A stretch of 64,000 nt of DNA, from assembly GCA_963807235.1 (NCBI GenBank), contig CAWEBF010000002.1, positions 1 to 64,000 of the forward strand, read 5' to 3'. Positions 8,707 to 17,702 of this stretch are shown piece after piece. The position numbers and the translations under genes were made by a program. Within the stretch, counting starts at the first letter, position 1, and every line of letters begins with the position of its first letter. The DNA comes from CAWEBF01 sp963807235 (GTDB taxonomy: Bacteria > Acidobacteriota > Vicinamibacteria > Vicinamibacterales > UBA2999). The notes beneath the pieces were generated by a model. It was not told where the DNA came from and did not search any database. It was given only the letters and a program-made list of their open reading frames with translations.

Positions 8707-10374
8707 TCAGGCGGCCTCGTCTTCAGCCGGTGGTGCCGGCTTCTTTCCCTTTTCGCTTTCGGCGAGCGGCGGCGGCTGGGGCGCCGGGTCGTTCGGGCCC
8801 AGACCCATCAGTTCGCGCAGCGCCGCGATCACTTCGTCCCGAGTGTTCTGCTTGCGGCGATACGCCGTCGGGTCGTTGTTGTTGCCCGCCGGGCGGGGCG
8901 GCTCAGGCTTCTCGGCCAGAAGCAGCGGCGTCTGGTTGTCGCGGTTCACGGCGTCCAGCTTCGCGCCCGCGGCCACGAGGGCCTTGATGATCGGCACCTG
9001 CTTCGCCGTCACCGCCATGTGCAGCGGCGTCGCGCCATCCGGTGCCTTCGCGTTCGCGTTGGCGCCCGCGTCGAGCAGCACCTTCACGGCGTCCAGCGGC
9101 TCGCGGTTCGACGCTTCACGGAACGGCGGAGCATGAAGGCGCTCGAAGCCGGGGCCTGCGGCCAGGGCGGCACCGCGTCCGCCGTTGAGCGCGACCATGA
9201 TCGGCGTGCGGCCCACGTTGGCGTTGCCACGGCCGCCGCCGCGCGCGCCTTCCTTCTTCACCTCGACCGGCGAGAGCTCCAGCTGCGCGCCGCGCGCGAT
9301 CATCAGCTTCAGCGCCTCGACGTCCGACGCCACCGCGGCGCGGAAGAACGGCGACGCGTTCACTTCCTCGCCGCAGCAGAGCGACGTGGAGTGCAGCTGG
9401 CCGGCGAAGTTCTTGTTCGGATCCGCGCCCTTGTCGAGCATCAGCTTGATCAGCTGCAGCGAGTCGATCTTGTTCACGTGGTCGGCGCGCAGCCGCGATC
9501 CGTCGCGTGCGCGCATGTCGCTGGTGGCATCGTGCATGTCCACCGCGAAATACAGCGAGCCGTCGTTCACATCGGCGCCCAGCTCGATGAGCGTCGCCGC
9601 CAGGTCGAAGCGGTCGTTCACCACCGCAACGGCCAGCGCCGTCACGCCGTCGCCGTTGGTCGCCTTCGGATCGGCGCCGCCCTTGATGAGCGCCTTGGCC
9701 GCGCCCTCGTGCCCGTTGCGCACCGCATACATCAGCGCCGTCAGGCCGCCCGTGGGGTGGTCGGCGTGCTTGCGCTCCTGGAGCGTGGTGACGCGCGCCT
9801 TGGCGTTGGGATCCGCCTTCGCGTCGAGCAGCGACTGCACCACGGCCTCATGGCCTTCGGCGGCCGCCCACATCAAAGCCGTCTCCTGCTGGAAGGCGGT
9901 GAGAGCGTTCGGCTCGGCGCCGGCCTCGAGCAGCATCTTCACGGCTTCGATCCGGCCGCTCTTGGACGCGGCCATCAGCGGCGTCTCGCCCTGCGGCGAC
10001 GCCATCGTGGCGCGAGCGCCCGCGCGGACCAGCGCGCTCACGATCGCCGCGTCGCCCGTGCGGCTGGCCTGGATGAGCGGCGTGATGCCGTACTTGTTCG
10101 CCACGTCCGCCTTGGCCCCGGCGGCCAGCAGCGCGCGGGTCATCTCGACGTCGGAATGGTAGGCAGCCCAGAGAAGAGCGGTTGAGCCGTCCCTGGCCGG
10201 ATCGTTGACCTTGGCTCCCTTCGCAAGCTGCGCGCGGACCGCCCGCAGATCACCGTCGCGCGCGGCCGTGACCACCGGGTTGTCCGTGGCGACCTGTCCC
10301 CACAGGACCGGCGATGTGACGGCGAGCGATATCAGAGATACCAGCAGCCAACTGGAAGTGCGTTGTGTGCGCAT
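8707..10374 (-). CDS. Secreted ankyrin-repeat protein
   Basis: 555 residues. Signal peptide MRTQRTSSWLLVSLISLAVT, cleaved near WGQVA. From residue ~35 there are about ten ankyrin repeats (GSTALLWAAYHSDVEMTRAL, GITPLIQASRTGDAAIVSAL and similar), then an insertion with CCGEEVNASPFFRAAVASDV, two more repeats, and a charged C-terminal tail rich in P, K and E. Ankyrin repeats bind other proteins. First gene of the operon with the DUF1592 and DUF1552 genes, so it may present or chaperone them at the cell surface. A paralogue lies at 22383-23819. Confidence 0.9.
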   Translation of the reverse strand: MRTQRTSSWLLVSLISLAVTSPVLWGQVATDNPVVTAARDGDLRAVRAQLAKGAKVNDPARDGSTALLWAAYHSDVEMTRALLAAGAKADVANKYGITPLIQASRTGDAAIVSALVRAGARATMASPQGETPLMAASKSGRIEAVKMLLEAGAEPNALTAFQQETALMWAAAEGHEAVVQSLLDAKADPNAKARVTTLQERKHADHPTGGLTALMYAVRNGHEGAAKALIKGGADPKATNGDGVTALAVAVVNDRFDLAATLIELGADVNDGSLYFAVDMHDATSDMRARDGSRLRADHVNKIDSLQLIKLMLDKGADPNKNFAGQLHSTSLCCGEEVNASPFFRAAVASDVEALKLMIARGAQLELSPVEVKKEGARGGGRGNANVGRTPIMVALNGGRGAALAAGPGFERLHAPPFREASNREPLDAVKVLLDAGANANAKAPDGATPLHMAVTAKQVPIIKALVAAGAKLDAVNRDNQTPLLLAEKPEPPRPAGNNNDPTAYRRKQNTRDEVIAALRELMGLGPNDPAPQPPPLAESEKGKKPAPPAEDEAA

Positions 10375-10691
10375 CTTGCCCCACTCCTATGGACCTAAGG
10401 TGCCGCCCGGCGGCAGTTGAGACGAATTGACGAGACCCGCAGCGATACACCTCCACTTAGCGGACGGCACACCGCGGCAGCGCGATCTTACATCCAGGGT
10501 CCCCGTTACCCCGAAATCAAAATACGGTCAAGAAGGACCCCTAAAGTGTACATCCGTATGGCAATACCGGATTGCCGTTATTCGATATCGGATCCGGTAT
10601 CGATCGGGGCGGATAGGACTGTTCTTGAACAGTACCGGCGGGTGGGGCCACCCCGGCAGGGGCAGCCCCATCGTGCACTTTCGTCTCGGGG
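10375..10691. other. Intergenic promoter region of the ankyrin operon
   Basis: No gene is seen. It lies upstream of the ankyrin gene and downstream of the TolB-like gene (both minus strand). It contains a 9-bp inverted repeat ATACCGGAT/ATCCGGTAT separated by 19 bp (about 10565-10601), a candidate operator, and GC-rich palindromic sequence near 10640-10665 that may terminate the TolB-like gene's neighbour transcripts. No -10/-35 pair stands out. Confidence 0.35.
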
Positions 10692-12549
10692 TCAGCGGGC
10701 GGCGGCGGCCCCCGAAGGCATGGCGAAGATGAACCGCTGCCCGTCCTGGCTCACGTTTTTCCACTGCATCGGGTTTCCGGGAAGCGGTCCGGGCAGCTGG
10801 AACAGCTTTCGAGGCGCCCCGGCCGTGAACGTCGGGGTGGTGGTGATGTCCACCGCCATGACCTCCCAGTCCCGGGTCATGTAATACAGCTCCTTCCCGT
10901 CCTGCCGCCAGGTCACCATCCCGATTGCCCCATCCTTGGTGATCTGCACCTGCGGACCCGGGTTTGCCTCGGGCTTGGTCGGATCGAACGGCCGGACGTA
11001 CACCTCCCCGCGGTCGGGGTTGGCTTCGTTCGACAGAAAGGCGATGTAGCGGTTGTCGGGCGAGAAGCGCCCCTGGCCGGCGTCGAACTCCTCCCGCAGC
11101 CAGTCGATCTCCTTGCGATCGGCCGCCTTCTGGTTGCCGCCAATCGGTACCAGCACGACCACGCCGGTATAGAAGGTCATGAACTTGTTGTCCGAGGACC
11201 AGTCGGTCAGCACCATGCCGGCGCCCGGCGTGTAGCTGAACATCAGTTCGGCGTCGCCGGTGCCATCCGCGTTCTTGCGATAGATGCTCGAGATGCCCTC
11301 GCGCGTCGAGACGTACGCCACCTGCTTGCCGTCGGGCGACCAGATGGGCGCGTTCTCGGGGAACGTGTCGTTGGTGATCGGTGTGCCCTTGCCGCTGGCG
11401 AGGTCCATCACCCAGATGTCACCGTTGCCGGTCTGCGGGTCGTTGCGCATCACCAGCGCGCGCGTGCCGTCGGGCGAGAGGTGCGGCTGGTTGTAGAAGC
11501 CGGGCTGCGCCACCGGTACTCACGGCTTTGCCCGAGCGATCGAACACCGTGAGCGTCCGCAGCTGCGGGCGCGGGACGGCGATCACGAACTTCTCGCCGT
11601 CGCGGCTCACACTGGTCACGCCCGGCGCAACGCCCGCCACGATGTCGGCGGCGGGCCTGAAGAGGACCCGCGGCTTGCTGAAGGGCGCGGCTCCGGTGCC
11701 GACCTCGACCGACATGATGCTGCGGTCCGCGGCCAGGTAGAACAGCTCCTTGCCGTCCTTGCGCCAGAACCCCATGCCCGTGCCGCCCTGATCCGAGATT
11801 TTGATCGGCGTAGGAGCAGTGCCCGCCGCGGCCTTCGGATCGAAGGGCACCACGTACACTTCGTTGCGGCCCGACGAGTTCGACACAAACGCCATGAAGC
11901 GGTTGTCGGGCGAGAGACGTGGACCGGTGTTCTGCCACTTGTCGCGCAGCACCTCGATCGGTTTGCGGTCGCCCGCGAGCGCCACTGCGTACAGGCCGCC
12001 GCCGGTGAGGTCGTTCGAGAAGTAAGTCAGGTACTGGCCATCCTGTGACCAGTCGGTCAGCGTCATCGGCGCCGAACCCTGATGGATCAGCTCCTCCGCG
12101 CCGGTGCCGTTCGACGGCCGTCGATAGATGCCGAAGAAGCCCTTGCGCAGCGCCACGTAGGCGATCTGGCTGCCGTCGGGCGACCATGCGGGCGAGTTCA
12201 CGCCTTCGCGCGTTTCGCTCGTCGTCATCTGCGTGCGGCGGGCGCTGGCCACGTCGATGATCCAGAGGTCGTTGGTCTCTTTTTCAAGATCCGGCTTGAT
12301 CACCGCCATGCGTGTGGCGTCGGGCGAGAAGACCGGCTGGTTGTACAAGTCGCGGGGCCCGACCACGCCGACGCTGTTGCCCCGGCGATCGAAGATCGTC
12401 AGCTGGCGCGCCTGTGTCTCGAGAATCTGCGCGATGATTCGCGCGCGTTCAGCCGGGTCTCGCGGCAGCTGCGCGTGCACGAGCGTGGGGGCCAGGAGCA
12501 GGGCGGCCGCGAGGGCCAGCGGTGCGACGATGGACGACGTCCTCTTCAT
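10692..12549 (-). CDS. TolB-like WD40/PD40 beta-propeller protein, frameshifted
   Basis: The start ATG at 12549 (MKRTSSIVAPLALAAALLLA) follows a good AGGAGAACGGAG ribosome-binding site and encodes a signal peptide ending HAQ. Two similar halves follow, each with repeated PD40 blades (SPDATRMAVIKPDL, SPAWSPDGSQIAYVALRKGF; then SPDGTRALVMRNDP, APIWSPDGKQVAYVSTREGI). The halves also share LSPDNRFMAFVSN / FSPDNRYIAFLSN. One indel near 11515 separates them; joined length is about 620 residues. Such propellers act as periplasmic binding scaffolds, often beside kinases or TonB systems. It is 19 bp downstream of the DUF6152 gene and probably co-transcribed with it. Confidence 0.85.
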
Positions 12550-12568
12550 CTCCGTTCTCCTCAACGTC

Positions 12569-12958
12569 TCAGCAGTTCTGGGGACACGCCGACACCACCT
12601 TGCCGTCGGGCAGCGTCAGCATGCGCAGGAGCCCCGATTTGGAGCCGTTGCGCGCGCGGCTGGCCTCGGCGGTCACAGACTTGCCGATGGCGTTCTCGAA
12701 GTCGATCTTGTTGATGTCGCGGGCGCGGAAGAATCCCGGCGGCGGCCCTTCGATGGCCCATTCCTGAGGCCCGGTCGCGTCCTTGGCCTCGACCCAGACG
12801 TAAATGTGCGGGTTGCGCCAGTCGATCTTCGTGATGGTGCCGGTGAGCGTCACCCGGTCGTTGAAGTCGAAGAGAGCCGACATGTTGTGATGCGCCGCTG
12901 CGGAGCCGCCCAGCATCAGCGCGAGGGCCGCGGCGAGAGCAGTGGATCTGAGGCTCAT
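12569..12958 (-). CDS. DUF6152 family secreted protein
   Basis: 129 residues with signal peptide MSLRSTALAAALALMLGGSA cut near AAAHH. The mature part begins HHNMSALFDFNDRVTLTG and contains ITKIDWRNPHIYVWVEAK, the typical 'hhnhsa.fD....vtltG.v....w.NPH..i.' signature of DUF6152 proteins, which often sit with redox or metal-handling genes in Acidobacteriota. A pair of late cysteines (CPQNC) at the end is notable. The initial His pair could bind metal (inference). Confidence 0.8.
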   Translation of the reverse strand: MSLRSTALAAALALMLGGSAAAHHNMSALFDFNDRVTLTGTITKIDWRNPHIYVWVEAKDATGPQEWAIEGPPPGFFRARDINKIDFENAIGKSVTAEASRARNGSKSGLLRMLTLPDGKVVSACPQNC

Positions 12959-13042
12959 GGGAAATTCTCCTTGTTCGTGGAATACGGAGTTTCCTTGGAG
13001 AAGTTCGCGAAAGGGGAACGACGAACATTAGACACTGAGTTT

Positions 13043-13111
13043 GGGCTTTTGGCTCTAGGCTCTAGGCTCTTGGCGAGGCCTGGAGCCTGGCGCCCGGAGC
13101 CTGGAGCCTGG
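13043..13111. repeat. Heptamer array element, two inverted arms
   Basis: Left arm 13043-13077 holds five 7-bp units of the AGGCTCT type. The right arm to 13111 holds about five units of the complementary GAGCCTG type, so the two arms can fold on each other almost without a loop. It lies between the DUF6152 start and the broken amidohydrolase ATG at 13119, where a promoter and ribosome-binding site would be expected. Confidence 0.85.
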
Positions 13112-13118
13112 ACAACCT

Positions 13119-13437
13119 ATGACGACGCGCGCAGCGTTCTTCGTATCAATCGTCTTGGCGTTGTCCGCCACTCAGGCGCGCGCCCAGAATCTCGTCATCT
13201 CCAACGCCCGCATCGTGGTCGGAAATGGGACGGTGGTCCCCAATGGGACCGTGGTGGTCCGCGACGGACGGATTGTTTCGGCCGGTCCGGGCCGCACCCG
13301 CGGGCGCGGCGGGCCAGAGGATCGACGCGCGGGGCATGACCGTCATGCCCGGCTTCATCGATGCGCACCGTCACATCATCAATGGCAATGCCGACCAGTG
13401 GTTCAAAGACCGCCGAGCAGTTGTCGGTTCTTCCTAG
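13119..13437 (+). pseudogene. Amidohydrolase, truncated and frameshifted
   Basis: MTTRAAFFVSIVLALSATQA is a signal peptide, followed by NLVISNARIVVGNGTV and VVRDGRIVSAGP, the typical start of amidohydrolase-superfamily proteins. After an indel near 13290 the metal-site motif appears as MTVMPGFIDAHRHIINGNAD (HxH). The remaining ~350 residues of the family are missing, because coding sequence stops at a heptamer array (13434-13463). The gene also has a heptamer element in place of its upstream region. Non-functional remnant. Confidence 0.8.
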
Positions 13438-13463
13438 AGCCGAGAGCCCAGAGCCTAGAGCCC
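13434..13463. repeat. Heptamer array, single arm
   Basis: Four in-phase units of CTAGAGC type plus two bases. It is directly adjacent to the TGA stop (minus strand, 13464-13466) of the next gene and truncates the amidohydrolase remnant on its other side. Its units are the complement of those in the left arm of the element at 13043. Confidence 0.85.
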
Positions 13464-14009
13464 TCAAAATCGCACCGACACGTTCACGCCCTTGTGCGAC
13501 GGGGCCAGCTGCGGCGTCAGGACCACGCGCCCGCTTGAGGCCCGGCCCCGGTACACGACGACTTTGCCCCGAATCAGCGCGTCGATGCCGACACCTATTC
13601 CCGCGCCGATGCCGCCGAAGATCCCGCCCATCATGAGCCCAGGTCCGATATGACAGGTGCCGCAGGCCGCCAGGCCGGCGGCGACGCCTGAGCCCAGCCC
13701 CCACGCCGCGCCGTTGGCCAGCGAGTCGTCGCGGCGATGCCGGATCGAGGTGACATCCCGCTCCTGCAGCGTTCTCATCTCCTTGCCGACCAGCAGCGTC
13801 AGGCTGTCGGGCGACAGGCTCGCGATTCGTCCCGAAAACGGCGGGCCCGTGGCCGGTGTGACGGTAACCTTTTCCCCAGCGCGGACGAGCACGCCGAGCT
13901 GGTCGAACGAGTTGGCCTGACCCTGGGCGCGGATCGGCGCCTGCAGAGCCGCCAACCCCAGCAGGATCAGGGTGGCGCCGGGCATTGAGCGGGTGGCCAG
14001 GACTGGCAT
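13464..14009 (-). CDS. Hypothetical secreted glycine-zipper protein
   Basis: The start ATG at 14009 (MPVLATRSMPGATLILLGLA) follows GGGAGGG, giving 181 residues with a signal peptide ending RAQ. A small beta-rich domain follows (LVRAGEKVTVTPATGPPFSG, LTLLVGKEMRTLQERDVTSI), of the type that controls 'response to exposure'. A glycine-rich hydrophobic segment comes next (GLMMGGIFGGIGAGIGVGID) and a basic C-terminus. The Gly-rich segment suggests membrane association. No family name recognised with confidence. Confidence 0.7.
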   Translation of the reverse strand: MPVLATRSMPGATLILLGLAALQAPIRAQGQANSFDQLGVLVRAGEKVTVTPATGPPFSGRIASLSPDSLTLLVGKEMRTLQERDVTSIRHRRDDSLANGAAWGLGSGVAAGLAACGTCHIGPGLMMGGIFGGIGAGIGVGIDALIRGKVVVYRGRASSGRVVLTPQLAPSHKGVNVSVRF

Positions 14010-14119
14010 CTGATTCCCTCCTGCCCCCCAAGGTGCGATTCCGCCGGAAACGGGCTCACAGCTGTCGTAATCTCTTCGGCGGGCAACGTTGCCCAAGCCC
14101 ATCAGGGGGAGTGGATCAG

Positions 14120-15172
14120 ATGACGAGATTGCTATCGATGACCGTTGCCGCGGCCGTGGCCCTGGCCCTGGAACTAGCACTGTCCGTGGGCGTGACAGCT
14201 CAGGCCCCGCAGGGCGGGGGCAAGCCCGAGCCCTTCTCGGTGGGCAATGCCCTGGGGCTCCCCATCGCCCCGGCGGCCGACGGCGCGTTCAACGCAATGT
14301 CGAAGAACGTGAAGGTCTACGGCGCCATCTATTCGGCGGAGAGCTGCTCCTACGATCCGACGCGCGATCTGATCGTGGTGCCCAACCGCGGCGTGGGGCA
14401 GAACGTCCAGACCAACAACGCCTGGGTGTCCTTCATCAATCACGACGGATCGGTGCATACCGCGCGCTGGATCGGCCTGCAGAACCCGGGCCCGCAGCGC
14501 GACAACCTGACCCCGAAGCTGGTGCTGAACGAGCCGCTTGGCAGCGACATCGTGAACGGCGTGCTGTATCTGGCGGACCGCGACGGCGGCACCACCCCGA
14601 CCGATCCGCTGGTGTCGGTCGTCCGCAAGTTCAACATGAAGACGGGCGCGCCGGCGGGTGAAGTGCCCGTGCCGAAGTCCAACGGCTTCAACGATCTCGC
14701 CGTGGCCGGCGACGGCACCATCTACGCCACGCAGACCGGCACCGGTGGGCAGACGCCCGATCCGACGACGTGGCAGGTGTGGAAGATCACGCCGAGCGGC
14801 GAGGCGTCGATCCTCGTGCAGGGTGCGCCGCTGCGTCAGCCCAACGGCATCGCGCTGGATCCGAAAGGCAACATCGTGGTGGTGATGATCGGCAACGACG
14901 AGGTGCTGACGTTCACGCCCACCGGCATGCTGGTGTCCACCGAGAAGGCCTCGCAGGCCGGCAACGATGGTCTGGTCATCCGGCCCGACGGCACGAAGTA
15001 CGTGAGCAGCGTCGTCAATGGCGGCGTGTCGCGAATCCGGCCTGGTCGGCCGTCGGAGCTCATCGCACAGAACATCCCCAATCCGGCATCGATGTGCTAC
15101 GACGCGGGCGGGAACCAGCTGGTGATTCCGATGAACGCGAACAACGGGCTCGCATTCATCCCGTTGCAGTAG
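14120..15172 (+). CDS. SMP-30/gluconolactonase-like secreted beta-propeller
   Basis: 350 residues. ATG at 14120 follows a GGGGGAG ribosome-binding site. Signal peptide MTRLLSMTVAAAVALALELA, mature part from about QAPQGGG. Blade motifs include DLIVVPNRGVGQNVQTNNAW, LNEPLGSDIVNGVLYLADRD, NGFNDLAVAGDGTIYATQTG, QPNGIALDPKGNIVVVMIGN and NDGLVIRPDGTKYVSSVVNG, the last matching metal-binding loops of SMP-30-type propellers. Likely a periplasmic lactonase or binding protein; substrate unknown. The stop codon is followed with no gap by the heptamer element at 15173. Confidence 0.8.
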   Translation: MTRLLSMTVAAAVALALELALSVGVTAQAPQGGGKPEPFSVGNALGLPIAPAADGAFNAMSKNVKVYGAIYSAESCSYDPTRDLIVVPNRGVGQNVQTNNAWVSFINHDGSVHTARWIGLQNPGPQRDNLTPKLVLNEPLGSDIVNGVLYLADRDGGTTPTDPLVSVVRKFNMKTGAPAGEVPVPKSNGFNDLAVAGDGTIYATQTGTGGQTPDPTTWQVWKITPSGEASILVQGAPLRQPNGIALDPKGNIVVVMIGNDEVLTFTPTGMLVSTEKASQAGNDGLVIRPDGTKYVSSVVNGGVSRIRPGRPSELIAQNIPNPASMCYDAGGNQLVIPMNANNGLAFIPLQ

Positions 15173-15256
15173 TTGGTCGTTAGTCGTTAGTCGTTAGTCG
15201 TGGGTCGTTGTGCAGTTCTGAGAAGAACGACAAACGACCTACGACCAACGACCAAC
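15173..15256. repeat. Heptamer array hairpin, TTAGTCG type, gene-less
   Basis: It begins at the first base after the TAG stop at 15170-15172. The left arm is five in-phase units, three of them TTAGTCG. The right arm (about 15225-15256) is four units of ACGAC type plus a partial one, the reverse complement of the left arm with several mismatches. The loop is about 16 nt. The architecture is the same as the GC-rich arrays but the unit sequence is unrelated. Confidence 0.9.
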
Positions 15257-15311
15257 TAGATACGGCTGACCTTCGCTTTCCGGCTCCGCGGCGTTATACC
15301 TACTAGCCGCA

Positions 15312-17702
15312 ATGAGGACGCCTCGCGTGGTTCTCGCCGTCAGCTGCCTGCTCTTTGCCTGGACAACTGCGCCCGCGACAGCGCAGACGAAGACGGTGGA
15401 GCAGGCGCCGGCTCCCGCTGGCACGCTGCGCGCGCGCACGCAGGTTCAGTTACAGCCTCGGATGCCCAACCTGGTCGGCCTGACCTTCCAGGCCGCGCAG
15501 CAGGATTCGCGCGTGCAGGGGCTGAAGCTGCAGCTGATGCCGCGCGGCCGGCCGACCAAGGACGCGAAGCCCGGCGTGATCATCGCCCACGAGCCCGCCG
15601 CCAACGGCGCCGTCCGCGCCGGCATGACGGTCACGGTGTTCGTGGCCGTGGCCGAACCCGACGCGCCACAGAATCCCGGACCGGGTCCGGTCACGATCCC
15701 GGTGCTCCGCGTGCCCCTGGTCGAGGGCATGACTCTGGAGCAGGCCACAGAGGTCCTGGTCAAGCGCGGACTACAAATTCAACCTCGCGCGGTCGTGACT
15801 ACCCGCGCGCGCCCGGGCACCGTCGTCGATCAGAAGCCCGAGGCCGAGACGGCGGTGAAGCCTAAGTCGCTCGTGGACGTGTTGGTCGCGCAGGCGCCGC
15901 CCGATCGTCCAGACCCCGAGCCCCCTCTCGAGGTGCCCCGCGTGCTGGGTATGGAGATGCTGCAGGGCGCGGCGCTGCTCTCCAAGCTGAACCTCGAGGT
16001 GCAGCGCCAGTTTGTGGAGGTGGCGCGGGTCGCACCCGGCACGATCGTCGATCAGAAGCCGGCGCCAGGGACCGCAGTCCGCCCGAGATCGACGGTGCTG
16101 ATCGTGGTCGCCCAGGCGCAACGGGTTCTTCCAACACAACCACAACCGCAACCGCCATCGCCGCAGCCTCAACCACAGCAGCCTCAACCGCCGCAGCCTC
16201 AACCGCCGCAGCCGCAACTCTTTCCGATGCCGGATCTGGTCGGGCGCGCGTTTCCGGTCGCGGAACGCGACGCGCGGGTCACCGAGTTGCGGTTGCAGTT
16301 GACCCAGCAGATCGACGCCCGCGCCGGCGGCCTGCCCAATACGATCGCGCGCCAGTCGGTGGCACCGGGAGCCGGCGTCCAGATCGGTCAGGCCGTCACC
16401 GTCTTCGTGGCCTCCGGTGTGACGGTGCCTCGCGTCGTTCAACAGCAAGCCGACGCAGCCGCGGCGCGTATCGCCGCCGTGGGTCTGAACCCACGCCGCT
16501 CGGAGGAGACAAGCGACCTGACACCCGGCACCGTGCTGCGGCAAGTGCCTGAAGCCGGCGTGCTCGTGGCGCTTGGCGCGTCGGTTGGGATCACGGTCGC
16601 CGTGCCCAGGCGCGTGGTGATCCCCAACGTCGTCGGGCGCACCCGTGCCGATGCAATACAGGAACTGGGGCGACTGAGTCTTCGCGCGAGCCCCGCGGAT
16701 GACGCGGCGTCACTGCTGCCGCCGGAGCAGGTGGTGTCGCAGGTGCCTGGCGCCGGCACCGAGGTGGTGGTCGGAGCCGCGGTGCGCATCGGCGTGGCTA
16801 CCGGCATCGAGGTGCCCGACCTCTCGGGGCTCACGGCCGACGCCGCGCAGCGGGCGGTCGCCGAACGAGGGCTGTCGTTCGAGGATGCCGATCAGGAAAC
16901 AGATGCCGTGCCGCCGGGGCGAGTGTTCCAGCAGCAGCCCGCATCGGGCACGCGCGTGACGCGGGGATCGCGCGTGCTCGCGACGGTGGCCGTTGCGGTA
17001 CCGATTCTCGTCCCGAATGTGGTGGGCGTGTCCCGGCAGCGCGCCGTGGCGCTTCTCGAGGCCGCTGGCTTGCGCGCCGGTCCCGAGCAGGACGCGACGG
17101 CGTCGAGCCGTCTGGTGGAGCGGCAGGCGCCGGAACCGAACACCCGCGTGGCGCGTCTGACGCCCGTCACGCTCTTCGTCGCCGCACCGCCACCGCCGCC
17201 GCTGGCACAACAGCCGGCGCCGGTCACGCCGGTGCCCGCGCCGGTGCCCGGTCCAGAGCTGACGCCGGTGCCCGCGGTGCAGGAGACTCCTCCCGCGGCC
17301 GGTCCCGTGGCGCAACCCGGCGCCGCTGAGCAGCCGGCTCAAAGCGCCACTGGAGCGCCTGCTGCGCCCGTGGCCATCCCGGTTCAGCCGCTATTGCCGC
17401 CCTGGCTGTTGACGCTGATCGTGGCGCTGGTGACGATCGGCGTCTCGACGTACAAGCTCTGGTGGCCAGGCGCGTCGCCGCCGCCAGCGCCACCTCCTAT
17501 CCAGACGGCCATGCCCGCCACGCCGCCGCCGGCGCTTGTCGTGCGTCCCGAGTTCGGCGACGCGACGGTGCGGCTCGAGGTGTCGGGCCGCTCCCTCATC
17601 ACGATGGACGTGCGCGTGCGCGTGTCGCGCGGCGTCGACGATCACTCCCTCGACGTGGGCGGCTCCGCGCTGGTCGTCGAGGAACGGAGGCTGTATGAGT
17701 AG
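15312..17702 (+). CDS. Multi-PASTA-domain exported protein with C-terminal membrane anchor
   Basis: 796 residues. Signal peptide MRTPRVVLAVSCLLFAWTTA ending ATAQ. Eight PASTA-like units follow, each starting with a variant of 'P.vvG....A...l...gL' (PNLVGLTFQAAQQD, PRVLGMEMLQGAALL, PNVVGRTRADAIQEL, PDLSGLTADAAQRAV, PNVVGVSRQRAVALL). A Pro/Gln tract near residues 273-300 is encoded by a 15-bp tandem repeat. A Pro-rich stalk and one membrane segment (WLLTLIVALVTIGVSTY) precede an ~85-residue C-terminal domain. PASTA units normally belong to Ser/Thr kinases or PBPs and bind muropeptides; here no kinase domain is attached. Overlaps the next gene by 8 nt. Confidence 0.85.
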   Translation: MRTPRVVLAVSCLLFAWTTAPATAQTKTVEQAPAPAGTLRARTQVQLQPRMPNLVGLTFQAAQQDSRVQGLKLQLMPRGRPTKDAKPGVIIAHEPAANGAVRAGMTVTVFVAVAEPDAPQNPGPGPVTIPVLRVPLVEGMTLEQATEVLVKRGLQIQPRAVVTTRARPGTVVDQKPEAETAVKPKSLVDVLVAQAPPDRPDPEPPLEVPRVLGMEMLQGAALLSKLNLEVQRQFVEVARVAPGTIVDQKPAPGTAVRPRSTVLIVVAQAQRVLPTQPQPQPPSPQPQPQQPQPPQPQPPQPQLFPMPDLVGRAFPVAERDARVTELRLQLTQQIDARAGGLPNTIARQSVAPGAGVQIGQAVTVFVASGVTVPRVVQQQADAAAARIAAVGLNPRRSEETSDLTPGTVLRQVPEAGVLVALGASVGITVAVPRRVVIPNVVGRTRADAIQELGRLSLRASPADDAASLLPPEQVVSQVPGAGTEVVVGAAVRIGVATGIEVPDLSGLTADAAQRAVAERGLSFEDADQETDAVPPGRVFQQQPASGTRVTRGSRVLATVAVAVPILVPNVVGVSRQRAVALLEAAGLRAGPEQDATASSRLVERQAPEPNTRVARLTPVTLFVAAPPPPPLAQQPAPVTPVPAPVPGPELTPVPAVQETPPAAGPVAQPGAAEQPAQSATGAPAAPVAIPVQPLLPPWLLTLIVALVTIGVSTYKLWWPGASPPPAPPPIQTAMPATPPPALVVRPEFGDATVRLEVSGRSLITMDVRVRVSRGVDDHSLDVGGSALVVEERRLYE

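Noticed and set aside
6189..8987. 932-codon open frame on the plus strand
   Set aside because: Antisense shadow of the DUF1592 gene in high-GC DNA; its translation is low-complexity Arg/Val/His-rich and matches no family.
8113..10185. 690-codon plus-strand frame across the ankyrin gene
   Set aside because: Antisense to a clear ankyrin gene with signal peptide; no start signal or motif.
15173..15256. Hairpin as an ordinary rho-independent terminator
   Set aside because: No T tract follows either arm, and the tandem 7-bp structure is unlike a normal terminator, although it may still stop transcription.
16130..16215. 15-bp tandem repeat as a mobile repeat
   Set aside because: It lies in frame within the PASTA gene and encodes the Pro/Gln linker; an ordinary low-complexity linker.
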